Program-made: the position numbers and the translations under genes
The notes under the pieces: generated by a model
Told to the model about the DNA's origin: nothing
Seen by the model: the letters and a program-made list of their open reading frames with translations, nothing else
Databases searched by the model: none
From: Sabellastarte sp. h YS-2021
Taxonomy: Eukaryota; Annelida; Polychaeta; Sabellida; Sabellidae
Direction: 5' to 3'
Assembly (NCBI GenBank): GCA_964017235.1
Contig: OZ024938.1
Coordinates: 7,927,454 to 7,991,453, forward strand
DNA length: 64,000 nucleotides
Shown: piece by piece, positions 52,840 to 64,000 of the stretch
Position numbering within the stretch: position 1 is the stretch's first letter
Layout: every line of letters starts with the position of its first letter

Positions 52840-54604
52840 TTCGTAGTTTATTCCAGGTATCAGGTTTCAGGCCTGGTTTAACGTACTCGAGATAAGAATC
52901 TCTCCTCAACAAAATGAAGTTGGCTAGCTGAACAAATAAACTGTCTGCGAGGTGCTGGAAGGCAGTACCTAAGGCAACAGAAACACTACTGTGGAAAGCT
53001 GACAAGTCTTTCAAATCCCTGATGGCGTCGGTGACCTCCTTAGGGGCCTTGCCCTGAACAATGGTAGCGTTTAAAAATGAAATGTGTTGATTCATTTTGT
53101 CCTGAATTTCACTAACGCACCTGTTGAATCCTGCTGCGTGATTGGTAATCAAAGAGCCTTCCTTAGCACATTGCTCCCACCTTCGAAGAATCTCCTGAGG
53201 GATAGGCCTAGATGCTGGTCCTGAAGATGGATATGAGGAAGTCTTGGCAATACGGGAAAATTGAGAGTTCAGGCGTGCTTCGGAACCTGACCAGCCAAAG
53301 ATTGTACGTCCAGGTCTTTGATTTATATCCTGTTTGAGTCGTGATTGTGTATACCACTTTGCCTGGCTTTTGGGGGTTCTGACAAACTGGTCTTGTTTCA
53401 GACCTGCAGCCTCTTGGGAACGAGAAGGGTAACCTTCTGCAACACGAGTGTTCAGTTTTTCCATCTTATAGCAAAGCCAGTCGTCAGCTGGTAACTCCAC
53501 TGAAACTTTGCCTGAGCGACGAGGATATTTCCCTTTCCAAGGGTTGTCCGAACGGTTGTCTGCATCACTTGCTGAAGCCTCAAAATCTGGTATGTGAGAC
53601 CAGCCAAGAAAGGAACGGACCGACCGGACCGTTTCTCTGTAGTTCATTTCCTCATTTTTCTCATTGATTTCAGTATCTGAAAGTTCACCCTCCTCACCAG
53701 ATTCCTTATCTGACCGGTCCGGAAGGGGTTCCCCGTCTGACAGAGCCGGATCCGGCTGAGTAAAACTATCCGGTGCAAAGGAAGCAGAAGTACTGGTATA
53801 CTGCGGACCGGTAATGACCGGTTGAGAGGAGGACCCTAAGGAAGAGACACTGGTGATAGCAGGCACAGTTTCCTCCGGTTCACCAAGAACTTGTAAACCC
53901 GGACCGGGTACCACTGTCTTGGGAGGAATAGGGTCCCTAGCAACCTGACTTGCAGAACCGGCAGCAGCGGCCGGTTTGATAGACTTCTTATGTTTTGACT
54001 TCCCTTTCTGTTTTTTAACAGAAGAAGCAGAATCCTCTACAGCCTGACCCGGAGGCCTCACCGGACCGGTGGCTCTGGGGTCAGGAGAGGGATTGATAAA
54101 GGGCGTGTCAGAAACAGGGGCTTGACTCTTTGAAACAGGCATCTTTGGAGTAGAAAAAATGTTGGTCCTTGTAAGGAGAGCCTCAAAACGGGCGAATTTT
54201 TCCTCCAACTGATTATTCAATAGTTCAAAATCCTGACGGGAGACAAAGTCTCCAGTACCTGTCTGATCAGAAACCGGGAAGGCACCGGTAACAATCTGTC
54301 CCTGCGCATGCGCAGTGTCCGGAGACATTTCAAGTTCTTCCTGTTCTTCTACCGGACCCACAACCGTAACTTTACTGGGAGAAATCAAAATCCCTGCTTT
54401 TTTGTCTTTTCGGATTTGATACTGTGGGGTTGCAAGCATACCTTTCTGAGAGTCAGATAACGCACTACACAAATCACAGTCCTGACCTTTGACACAAGGG
54501 TCATCTCCCACCTTCTTGTCCCTACAGCGGGCACACTTTTTATGAAGATCAAACCCCGCCATAACATGGCCACAACTACCACGCCTCTGTCCTGGTGATG
54601 CCAT
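52526..54604 (-). CDS. gag: E2 Gag (692 aa)
   Basis: The start is chosen at the ATG giving MASPGQRRGSCGHVMAGFD, which aligns with E1 Gag. The N-terminal Cys/His cluster is CGHVMAGFDLHKKCARC, DDPCVKGQDCDLC. A long Ser/Pro/Gly-rich variable part has KSKHKKSIKPAAAAG in the middle. A conserved block follows with NYRETVRSVRSFLGWSHIPD and LLRRDSYLEYVKPGLKPD, then a basic RG-rich tail (FSGRGRGRGRGRGGSG) and KPARGAKPYK before TGA. The RG repeats suggest RNA binding. The end overlaps the pol frame. Confidence 0.88.
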   Translation of the reverse strand: MASPGQRRGSCGHVMAGFDLHKKCARCRDKKVGDDPCVKGQDCDLCSALSDSQKGMLATPQYQIRKDKKAGILISPSKVTVVGPVEEQEELEMSPDTAHAQGQIVTGAFPVSDQTGTGDFVSRQDFELLNNQLEEKFARFEALLTRTNIFSTPKMPVSKSQAPVSDTPFINPSPDPRATGPVRPPGQAVEDSASSVKKQKGKSKHKKSIKPAAAAGSASQVARDPIPPKTVVPGPGLQVLGEPEETVPAITSVSSLGSSSQPVITGPQYTSTSASFAPDSFTQPDPALSDGEPLPDRSDKESGEEGELSDTEINEKNEEMNYRETVRSVRSFLGWSHIPDFEASASDADNRSDNPWKGKYPRRSGKVSVELPADDWLCYKMEKLNTRVAEGYPSRSQEAAGLKQDQFVRTPKSQAKWYTQSRLKQDINQRPGRTIFGWSGSEARLNSQFSRIAKTSSYPSSGPASRPIPQEILRRWEQCAKEGSLITNHAAGFNRCVSEIQDKMNQHISFLNATIVQGKAPKEVTDAIRDLKDLSAFHSSVSVALGTAFQHLADSLFVQLANFILLRRDSYLEYVKPGLKPDTWNKLRNAPLFTYGLFPDDVLAVAEQDIQKYDSNKSATGPGPGTYQHSKKHQFRYQPYEKKESRQSGFSSSQNQQPWRQFSGRGRGRGRGRGGSGSAYYSKPARGAKPYK

Positions 54605-54717
54605 GGTAAATATATTTTGCAATATCCAAAGCTTTCCTTCCAACTCGTTTGCAAATAGACAATATAATTTAAAGTTTATTTTATTGAAATTTATCCGCTA
54701 AAACACTATGGCGCCAA

Positions 54718-54901
54718 ACAAAAAGAGGAAGTGCGCATGCGCGCGCACGCGCAGTAGGGGAGCTGGGTGCAGTCACGACACCTGGCGAATGAGGAGTACA
54801 CTACCGGTCCCGGTCAGAGCCCAGCTCAGGACGTTTTTGTCTAACGTTTGGCGGGACCGGCTGCGCGCCGGACAAATGCACTGGTCCACTAGGTAAGATA
54901 T
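54718..54901 (-). repeat. E2 inverted terminal repeat, high-coordinate copy (184 bp)
   Basis: Reverse complement of 48623-48806 without a visible mismatch. The unique left end of the element runs to 54917. Confidence 0.92.
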
Positions 54902-54917
54902 ATTAACGCAATAAAAT

Positions 54918-57900
54918 TGTGTTTTCCCATTTTTGGCAAAAATTCGAAAATTCAAAATGGCCGCCATTTTTGGGGAGGGGAAAATATTTTGAAAATTGCA
55001 AAGATTGCATCGGTTAGATACCCTGTGGGTCGAAAATTTCGACGAAATCGCTCTATCTCGCACGGTTAAGGAGATAGAAGCAAATTTGTGTTTTCCCATT
55101 TTTGGCAAAAATTCGAAAATTCAAAATGGCCGCCATTTTTGGGGAGGGGAAAATTTTTTGAAAATTGCAAAGATTGCATTCCTTAGATACCCTGTGGGTC
55201 GAAAATTTCGACGAAATCGCTCTATCTCGCACGGTTAAGGAGATAGAAGCAAATTTGTGTTTTGCCATTTTTGGCAAAAATTCGAAAATTCAAAATGGCC
55301 GCCATTTTTGGGGAGGGGAAAATTTTTGGAAAATTGCAAAGATTGCATTCCTTAGATCCCCTGTGGGTCGAAAATTTTGCCGAAATCGCTCTATCTCGCA
55401 CGGTTAAGGAGATAGAAGCAAATTTGTGTTTTGCCATTTTTGGCAAAAATTCGAAAATTCAAAATGGCCGCCATTTTTGGGGAGGGGAAATTTTTTTGAA
55501 AATTGCAAATATTACATTCCTTAGATACCCTGTGGGTCGAAAATTTCGACGAAATCGCTCTATCTCGCACGGTTAAGGAGATAGAAGCAAATTTGTGTTT
55601 TGCCATTTTTGGCAAAAATTCGAAAATTCAAAATGGCCGCCATTTTTGGGGAGGGGAAAATTTTTGGAAAATTGCAAAGATTGCATTCCTTAGATACCCT
55701 GTGGGTCGAAAATTTCGACGAAATCGCTCTATCTCGCACGGTTAAGGAGATAGAAGCAAATTTGTGTTTTGCCATTTTTGGCAAAAATTCGAAAATTCAA
55801 AATGGCCGCCATTTTTGGGGAGGGGAAAATTTTTTGAAAATTGCAAATATTACATTCCTTAGATACCCTGTGGGTCGAAAATTTCGACGAAATCGCTCTA
55901 TCTCGCACGGTTAAGGAGATAGAAGCAAATTTGTGTTTTGCCATTTTTGGCAAAAATTCAAAATGGCCGCCATTTTTGGGGAGGGGAAAATATTTTGAAA
56001 ATTGCAAAGATTGCATTGCTTAGATACCCTGTGCGTCTAAAATTTTGCCGAAATCGCTCTATCTCGCACGGTTAAGGAGATAGAAGCAAATTAGTGTTTT
56101 GCCATTTTTGGCAAAAATTCGAAAATTCAAAATGGCCGCCATTTTTGGGGAGGGGAAAATTTTTGGAAAATTGCAAAGATTGCATTCCTTAGATACCCTG
56201 TGGGTCGAAAATTTTGCCGAAATCGCTCTATCTCGCACGGTTAAGGAGATAGAAGCAAATTTGTGTTTTGCCATTTTTGGCAAAAATTCGAAAATTCAAA
56301 ATGGCCGCCATTTTTGGGGAGGGGAAATTTTTTTGAAAATTGCAAATATTACATTCCTTAGATACCCTGTGGGTCGAAAATTTCGACGAAATCGCTCTAT
56401 CTCGCACGGTTAAGGAGATAGAAGCAAATTTGTGTTTTGCCATTTTTGGCAAAAATTCGAAAATTCAAAATGGCCGCCATTTTTGGGGAGGGGAAAATTT
56501 TTGGAAAATTGCAAAGATTGCATTCCTTAGATACCCTGTGGGTCGAAAATTTCGACGAAATCGCTCTATCTCGCACGGTTAAGGAGATAGAAGCAAATTT
56601 GTGTTTTGCCATTTTTGGCAAAAATTCGAAAATTCAAAATGGCCGCCATTTTTGGGGAGGGGAAAATTTTTTGAAAATTGCAAATATTACATTCCTTAGA
56701 TACCCTGTGGGTCGAAAATTTCGACGAAATCGCTCTATCTCGCACGGTTAAGGAGATAGAAGCAAATTTGTGTTTTGCCATTTTTGGCAAAAATTCAAAA
56801 TGGCCGCCATTTTTGGGGAGGGGAAAATATTTTGAAAATTGCAAAGATTGCATTGCTTAGATACCCTGTGTGTCGAAAATTTTGCCGAAATCGCTCTATC
56901 TCGCACGGTTAAGGAGATAGAAGCAAATTAGTGTTTTGCCATTTTTGGCAAAAATTCGAAAATTCAAAATGGCCGCCATTTTTGGGGAGGGGAAAATTTT
57001 TGGAAAATTGCAAAGATTGCATTCCTTAGATCCCCTGTGGGTCGAAAATTTTGCCGAAATCGCTCTATCTCGCACGGTTAAGGAGATAGAAGCAAATTTG
57101 TGTTTTGCCATTTTTGGCAAAAATTCGAAAATTCAAAATGGCCGCCATTTTTGGGGAGGGGAAATTTTTTTGAAAATTGCAAATATTACATTCCTTAGAT
57201 ACCCTGTGGGTCGAAAATTTCGACGAAATCGCTCTATCTCGCACGGTTAAGGAGATAGAAGCAAATTTGTGTTTTGCCATTTTTGGCAAAAATTCGAAAA
57301 TTCAAAATGGCCGCCATTTTTGGGGAGGGGAAATTTTTTTGAAAATTGCTAATATTACATTCCTTAGATACCCTGTGGGTCGAAAATTTCGACGAAATCG
57401 CTCTATCTCGCACGGTTAAGGAGATAGAAGCAAATTTGTGTTTTGCCATTTTTGGCAAAAATTCGAAAATTCAAAATGGCCGCCATTTTTGGGGAGGGGA
57501 AAATTTTTGGAAAATTGCAAAGATTGCATTCCTTAGATACCCTGTGGGTCGAAAATTTCGACGAAATCGCTCTATCTCGCACGGTTAAGGAGATAGAAGC
57601 AAATTTGTGTTTTGCCATTTTTGGCAAAAATTCGAAAATTCAAAATGGCCGCCATTTTTGGGGAGGGGAAAATTTTTTGAAAATTGCAAATATTACATTC
57701 CTTAGATACCCTGTGGGTCGAAAATTTCGACGAAATCGCTCTATCTCGCACGGTTAAGGAGATAGAAGCAAATTTGTGTTTTGCCATTTTTGGCAAAAAT
57801 TCGAAAATTCAAAATGGCCGCCATTTTTGGGGAGGGGAAAATATTTTGAAAATTGCAAAGATTGCATTCCTTAGATACCCTGTGGGTCGAAAATTTCGAC

Positions 57901-60461
57901 GAAATCGCTCTATCTCGCACGGTTAAGGAGATAGAAGCAAATTTGTGTTTTCCCATTTTTGGCAAAAATTCGAAAATTCAAAATGGCCGCCATTTTTGGG
58001 GAGGGGAAAATATTTTGAAAATTGCAAAGATTGCATCGGTTAGATACCCTGTGGGTCGAAAATTTCGACGAAATCGCTCTATCTCGCACGGTTAAGGAGA
58101 TAGAAGCAAATTTGTGTTTTCCCATTTTTGGCAAAAATTCGAAAATTCAAAATGGCCGCCATTTTTGGGGAGGGGAAAATTTTTTGAAAATTGCAAAGAT
58201 TGCATTCCTTAGATACCCTGTGGGTCGAAAATTTCGACGAAATCGCTCTATCTCGCACGGTTAAGGAGATAGAAGCAAATTTGTGTTTTGCCATTTTTGG
58301 CAAAAATTCGAAAATTCAAAATGGCCGCCATTTTTGGGGAGGGGAAAATTTTTGGAAAATTGCAAAGATTGCATTCCTTAGATCCCCTGTGGGTCGAAAA
58401 TTTTGCCGAAATCGCTCTATCTCGCACGGTTAAGGAGATAGAAGCAAATTTGTGTTTTGCCATTTTTGGCAAAAATTCGAAAATTCAAAATGGCCGCCAT
58501 TTTTGGGGAGGGGAAATTTTTTTGAAAATTGCAAATATTACATTCCTTAGATACCCTGTGGGTCGAAAATTTCGACGAAATCGCTCTATCTCGCACGGTT
58601 AAGGAGATAGAAGCAAATTTGTGTTTTGCCATTTTTGGCAAAAATTCGAAAATTCAAAATGGCCGCCATTTTTGGGGAGGGGAAAATTTTTGGAAAATTG
58701 CAAAGATTGCATTCCTTAGATACCCTGTGGGTCGAAAATTTCGACGAAATCGCTCTATCTCGCACGGTTAAGGAGATAGAAGCAAATTTGTGTTTTGCCA
58801 TTTTTGGCAAAAATTCGAAAATTCAAAATGGCCGCCATTTTTGGGGAGGGGAAAATTTTTTGAAAATTGCAAATATTACATTCCTTAGATACCCTGTGGG
58901 TCGAAAATTTCGACGAAATCGCTCTATCTCGCACGGTTAAGGAGATAGAAGCAAATTTGTGTTTTGCCATTTTTGGCAAAAATTCAAAATGGCCGCCATT
59001 TTTGGGGAGGGGAAAATATTTTGAAAATTGCAAAGATTGCATTGCTTAGATACCCTGTGCGTCTAAAATTTTGCCGAAATCGCTCTATCTCGCACGGTTA
59101 AGGAGATAGAAGCAAATTAGTGTTTTGCCATTTTTGGCAAAAATTCGAAAATTCAAAATGGCCGCCATTTTTGGGGAGGGGAAAATTTTTGGAAAATTGC
59201 AAAGATTGCATTCCTTAGATACCCTGTGGGTCGAAAATTTTGCCGAAATCGCTCTATCTCGCACGGTTAAGGAGATAGAAGCAAATTTGTGTTTTGCCAT
59301 TTTTGGCAAAAATTCGAAAATTCAAAATGGCCGCCATTTTTGGGGAGGGGAAATTTTTTTGAAAATTGCAAATATTACATTCCTTAGATACCCTGTGGGT
59401 CGAAAATTTCGACGAAATCGCTCTATCTCGCACGGTTAAGGAGATAGAAGCAAATTTGTGTTTTGCCATTTTTGGCAAAAATTCGAAAATTCAAAATGGC
59501 CGCCATTTTTGGGGAGGGGAAAATTTTTGGAAAATTGCAAAGATTGCATTCCTTAGATACCCTGTGGGTCGAAAATTTCGACGAAATCGCTCTATCTCGC
59601 ACGGTTAAGGAGATAGAAGCAAATTTGTGTTTTGCCATTTTTGGCAAAAATTCGAAAATTCAAAATGGCCGCCATTTTTGGGGAGGGGAAAATTTTTTGA
59701 AAATTGCAAATATTACATTCCTTAGATACCCTGTGGGTCGAAAATTTCGACGAAATCGCTCTATCTCGCACGGTTAAGGAGATAGAAGCAAATTTGTGTT
59801 TTGCCATTTTTGGCAAAAATTCAAAATGGCCGCCATTTTTGGGGAGGGGAAAATATTTTGAAAATTGCAAAGATTGCATTGCTTAGATACCCTGTGTGTC
59901 GAAAATTTTGCCGAAATCGCTCTATCTCGCACGGTTAAGGAGATAGAAGCAAATTAGTGTTTTGCCATTTTTGGCAAAAATTCGAAAATTCAAAATGGCC
60001 GCCATTTTTGGGGAGGGGAAAATTTTTGGAAAATTGCAAAGATTGCATTCCTTAGATCCCCTGTGGGTCGAAAATTTTGCCGAAATCGCTCTATCTCGCA
60101 CGGTTAAGGAGATAGAAGCAAATTTGTGTTTTGCCATTTTTGGCAAAAATTCGAAAATTCAAAATGGCCGCCATTTTTGGGGAGGGGAAATTTTTTTGAA
60201 AATTGCAAATATTACATTCCTTAGATACCCTGTGGGTCGAAAATTTCGACGAAATCGCTCTATCTCGCACGGTTAAGGAGATAGAAGCAAATTTGTGTTT
60301 TGCCATTTTTGGCAAAAATTCGAAAATTCAAAATGGCCGCCATTTTTGGGGAGGGGAAAATTTTTTGAAAATTGCAAAGAGTACACTCCTCAGATACCCT
60401 GCGGGTCGAAAATTTTGCCGAAATCGCTCTATCTCGCAAGGTTAAGGAGATAGAAGCAAAT
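54918..60461. repeat. 169-bp satellite, right arm (about 33 units) with higher-order structure
   Basis: Continues the left arm without loss. Some units lack 8 bp (CGAAAATT deleted), making a five-unit 837-bp subrepeat (55262, 56099, 56936). The whole 54918-57943 block (3026 bp, 18 units with two 8-bp deletions) is repeated from 57944 to about 60350. The last unit is diverged. Every unit contains CCATTTTTGG twice and GCCGCCATTTTT once. Confidence 0.95.
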
Positions 60462-60900
60462 TACTCAAAAGTAGTACTGAAAATACACAATGAAGTACCT
60501 AAATGGCTATTACTCATGTACTGACAAAGCTATCAGTCCCAAATGCAATACCAAGCGAGCTATGGACATAACAATCTTGTATTCAAAATTGTAGTAAAAT
60601 ATCTTTAATTATTTTGGCTTAAATGCACGGAAACCAATGGGTACTGAAAATAGCTGTACTTAAGTATTACTCAGTAAGCAAAAGAGGTACAACAGCCAAA
60701 AGCAATCCCAAGCAAGCTACTGACCCAATAAGCCTGCATACCAAATTTGGTGACAATAGCTCTAATACTTTTCCTTTAAATGAGCGGAAACCATGCGTGA
60801 CGCCGGACATCGGACGCCGGACGCCGGACATCGGACATCGGACATCGGACAACGGACATCGGACATCGGACGGCGAAAAAAGCAAAAATAATATATCCAC
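60462..60900. repeat. Satellite flank with a short GGACATC/GGACGCC minisatellite
   Basis: 60462-60798 consists of two drifted copies of one phrase (AAGCAATCCCAAGCAAGCTA / AATGCAATACCAAGCGAGCTA, AATGCACGGAAACCAATG / AATGAGCGGAAACCATGC). 60799-60875 reiterates CGGACATCGGACGCC. No coding. Confidence 0.65.
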
Positions 60901-61786
60901 CCCCCAGGGGGGTGGACATAATAATACTTGGTTATATTTTTCAAGTTATTGCCTGCTTCTTTGTGCCAATAAAAGGCATGTGCTAAATTTGGCAGGGATG
61001 TAGTGTTTATTAATGTTGCAATAGACTGAACAGAAACATTCCTACAAAGAACAGTATTCTTTCTATCTGAGCCAAATTATGGCCAACGTTGAGTTATGGC
61101 AGGTAGCACTATGTATGTCAATGTTGCGACGGCAACCCTCTCACAAAGAACATCACAGACTATTCAGTTTTGAATGTCACTCAGAATTCACAGTGAGCTG
61201 TTTGGACCACATAATACCTGAAACAGAATAAAACACAGAGACGTGTCAATAAAATAACCAACCTGAGGTGAGAAGGTGAGAACCCCAGGTCAAAGAAACA
61301 CAAAATATAATATATATTTAGTGTCGAGACTCGCCTCAAACTTTCATGGTAGATTTTTGTCTATTTTTTCTGACCGATGATCGACCCCTAATCGATTATT
61401 TTACTTCAATGTTGGTCATTATTTAAGAAACACTTTTCAGGTATAGGTCAGTCTTGTAAGAATAATGGTGGTCTGACATATAGAATCTACCAAAAGTACC
61501 CACTTTCTGCAAATATGGCTGCAGATATAAACAAAGTTCAATTTCGTGACAAATATTTTAAGAATACGTGGATATTGAGGTACATTAAGTAAAGGTATGA
61601 TTCAAGCTGAAAATTCAATTATTAAAAAACGACAATGACTGACCTTGATTGCACTCTATCACGGACGATTAATCAAGCACGCGTCTGATCGTCATAAAAC
61701 TTGGGTTTCTATCTTGGTTAAGTACATATACATGTATTACAAAGGTAAACCTTTGTGTTCAGTGACAGTCAGATTTGAGCATCTGG
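60901..61786. other. Intergenic, nothing recognised
   Basis: AT-rich, with short frames of no recognisable family. Confidence 0.4.
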
Positions 61787-62040
61787 GCCCGTATTCACTA
61801 AACCTCCTTTATACCAAAGAATCCTTGAAAAGTAAGGATTTCTTTATTTCTTGCTCCTTTATTTGTTTTGGTATTCATTAAACTTCCCCAAAACAAAGGA
61901 GCCTAACTTTCTTTCCTTGAATTTCAAGGAAACCTTAAAAATCTTGGACAGCCTTGACTTTCAAGGAAATCTTGATATTCACAAACCTTCCTTTACTGAG
62001 AAATCCTTGTCTTTTTTCCCCTTAACTTTCTAGGTTACTG
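61787..62040. repeat. Possible degenerate repeat with a GGGCCCGTATTCAC start
   Basis: TGGGCCCGTATTCACTAAAC resembles the CTGGGYCTGTATTCACAAAG end of the foldback element at 37007. The interior reiterates TTTCAAGGAAA and AAATCCTTG words in both orientations. No clear right end. Confidence 0.35.
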
Positions 62041-62395
62041 TATAACTACCTTTATGATAAAGGGGAGTTTTGGTGGTCTGACTATTTGAAAAAAAATAAC
62101 ATTCTTGGACCTCTTTTCATCCATACCATATCATTTATACCACCATACTTCATTCTTTGAAATTTATAGTATATTCAGTTGATATGTCTTCAAACCCAAT
62201 GAAAACTTATATGGTGCATGTGTCACAATATCTGTACAAAAAGTGGCAAATCAGTGGTATGGGAAGTTACTAGAAATGTTTCAAACTGGACACCTATATG
62301 TTCTATGTTCTATTTTTGGCTTATCTTTCAATAAGAAATAATTTTAATATTCTATTAAAAAACTTAAGTGTGTGTGTGTCCTAGAAAATCATCAC

Positions 62396-62398
<3 letters not shown>

Positions 62399-62433
<35 letters not shown>

Positions 62434-62451
62434 GGGGGGTGGGGGGGGGGG
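62399..62451 (+). repeat. (GT)n microsatellite followed by a G run
   Basis: About 16 GT repeats and then GGGGGGGGGTGGGGGGGGGGG. Small frames across it are artefacts. Confidence 0.9.
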
Positions 62452-63849
62452 AATTTCCAACAGGAGATGATTTCCTAGGAAATCTTCCCCCTGGGGGTGC
62501 AGTGCAATATCCCTTGGAAGTCCTCCTTTTAGTGAGACACGGGCTCTTGTTTTTCGTGACACAAACATTGACGAAGCAACCTTTTACCATTTACAACCTT
62601 ACTTGCACTACTTATTCTTGACAGTGACAACTCACCCTAGAATTGATTAATGTTCCTACAGAGAGCTGATGTTATTGTTCTGAAGAGTCTTCAGAACTTG
62701 CGTAACTTTTCTTCTTCTTGGTCATGTGGTTGCCATGCTTACTGTGACTCGACTTGCGGCGGATTTTATGAGCTGAAAATGAGAAGAAAATCATTGAATT
62801 ATTCCACTGAAGTTTCAAATACATATTTCAAAATAATAAGTAAATTGATAATAATACAAGCTTCAACTTTAAGTGCTATAAAACATATAAATTTTAAAAC
62901 AGTTTTTATGTTTCTGTATTTTATTAAGTCATTTAAATTATCCTCATCAAAATACATATTTCATTAAAAAAATAATTAAATTAAAAACTACTAATTGTCA
63001 TTTAATTTATAAAATGTTAAAAAACAATTAAGTTTAAAAGATTTAACTGTCAATAATTACTACTCGTATAAAAAGAAGAGACACAGAACTTTGGTTGACG
63101 AATTTATACACTTTATGAAATTGTGAAAAATAATAATTTAGTTTAATTAAAAACATAAAGTTGTCAAAAAACAAGATTTATTTTAAAATGTACAATTAAT
63201 TAGAGTTAACAATATAATGCAATAGAGTATTTGTATACAATACATTATATTAAAAAATTGCTAAACATTTAAGGCACAGGATTTCTTTTACTTTTATCAG
63301 TTTTATTTCATCCTGGGTTTACAGAAGCAGACAGGACTTTTCATTTCAAAAGTTTTAACAAGACAAAACACATGAAACATATAATTTTAACAGTTGATAG
63401 TGACATCAAAAACATTTTCTTGCAGAGAAATTTGCTAACCAGGAAGTAAAAGATAAAATCCATGTGAAAAAAATTCATATTTTCAAAACATTATCCAAAT
63501 CCACTTCTTTCCTTGTCAATATGAAGGTGTGATACCATATCCAATACAACTTTGCAATATCTTGGCTTACAAATTGATGAAATGGTTGACATCCAGATTT
63601 CCTATGGGCAAATCTTTACCCTGGAATTGTCCTGGCACGTTAGTTCTTGCCTGCCAATGCGTGTGGTCTACAAGGTTTTATTATTAACCAGGAACCACAA
63701 TGGACCAAAATTGTGAGGCATACCGAACAGCACATATAATTTTTAATGTTACCCAAAGCTGCTTTCGATGCATATAATGAGCATTAAAATATTCATAAAT
63801 AAGTTACCTCCACCTCAGAGAGCACACACCTCCACCAAGCCCAATTACC
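62452..63849. other. Very AT-rich intergenic DNA, nothing recognised
   Basis: Between 62980 and 63260 the sequence is almost entirely A/T. No coding frame of recognisable type. Confidence 0.4.
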
Positions 63850-63940
63850 TATGATAGTACAATGACACAAAATATTCTCAGAGGTTGGAGGCGAGAACTC
63901 TAACCGCTACACCACCAAGCCCCCTCATAAACCCTTAGGT
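63850..63940 (-). repeat. tRNA-derived SINE head, minus strand
   Basis: Minus-strand reading GGGGCTTGGTGGTGTAGCGG then TTAGAGTTCTCGCCTCCAAC resembles a tRNA D-arm/box A and anticodon region. No complete cloverleaf is visible, so a SINE fragment is more likely than a gene. Confidence 0.5.
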
Positions 63941-64000
63941 GGAGGTAATGCAATCATAATTATTTTGTATGTCTTAATGACTTTGTGAACTATCATGAAA

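Larger units (their letters stand above)
48586..54917 (-). mobile_element. E2: apparently intact DIRS-type YR retrotransposon inside the satellite (6332 bp)
   Basis: Minus-strand element. Its left end lies at 54917 (ATTTTATTGCGTTAATATAT) and its right end at 48586. It carries 184-bp inverted repeats, gag, pol, YR, an A tract, a 12-G run and an internal complementary region, in the same order as E1 but with clearly different sequence, so a different DIRS family. The flanks join as GAAGCAAATT/TGTGTTTT, exactly the satellite sequence, with no duplication or loss. Confidence 0.94.

Noticed and set aside
46676..60461. Dozens of near-identical 60-104 codon open frames on both strands of the satellite
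   Set aside because: They recur with the 169-bp unit, exist equally on both strands and several frames, and change phase each unit because 169 is not divisible by three. They reflect low stop density in a repeat, not genes.
46676..60461. CRISPR-like array of regularly spaced repeats
   Set aside because: Units are head-to-tail without unique spacers and the context is eukaryotic. It is satellite DNA.
60667..61003. Open frames spanning the GGACATC minisatellite
   Set aside because: They translate into simple peptide reiterations caused by the repeat.

Overview
The window is eukaryotic, AT-rich nuclear DNA, probably from a marine invertebrate. A mollusc or other lophotrochozoan is my best guess from the mix of DIRS-type retrotransposons, a 5S-rRNA-headed SINE, foldback MITEs and minisatellite-bearing repeats. 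No sequence here proves the taxon. Host coding sequence is sparse and split by canonical GT/AG introns. Most of the window is repeats and mobile elements.

Layout. 1-2.7 kb: the 3' part of an L1/Tx1-like LINE ORF2 with its A-rich tail. 4.16-31.6 kb: eight plus-strand exons of one host gene that I do not recognise. They are phase-consistent, encode 239 codons and end at a TAG at 31604-31606. The introns hold a decayed DIRS element (4919-11056) sitting inside a ~156-bp tandem array, a 5S-derived SINE, a TIR element with internal ~147-bp repeats, hAT-like and pogo-like MITEs and several degenerate minisatellites. 31.6-37.9 kb: the probable 3' UTR and flank, with a 245-bp miniature DIRS derivative, an orphan DIRS end, a tRNA-headed SINE, a hAT MITE with 8-bp target duplication, a second pogo-like MITE and a foldback element. 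37.909-44.245 kb: an apparently intact plus-strand DIRS element (E1). 44.76-46.0 kb: a second, inverted copy of the 147-bp-repeat TIR element. 46.68-60.46 kb: a 169-bp satellite of about 44 units, split by a second apparently intact DIRS element on the minus strand (E2, 48.586-54.917 kb). 60.5-64 kb: non-coding flank with simple repeats and a SINE fragment.

DIRS biology. E1, E2 and the dead element E3 all have inverted terminal repeats (172, 184 and 145 bp, identical within each element by eye). Each also has an internal complementary region that mirrors the joined right and left ends, as expected for a circular intermediate integrated by a tyrosine recombinase. E1 and E2 encode Gag, a +1-frame RT-RNase H-methyltransferase-like polyprotein, and a tyrosine recombinase (YR). 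In both, Gag ends at a TGA followed by CAATCA, which fits the CARYYA stop-readthrough consensus. The same frame then runs without a stop for more than 3.2 kb through a conserved Cys-rich module, across the whole RT/RNase H region in overlap, and into the YR. No conserved AUG was found for the YR frame. This predicts a Gag-Cys-YR readthrough protein and is the most interesting observation in the window. The insertion of E2 is exact: removing it restores the 3026-bp higher-order period of the satellite to the base.
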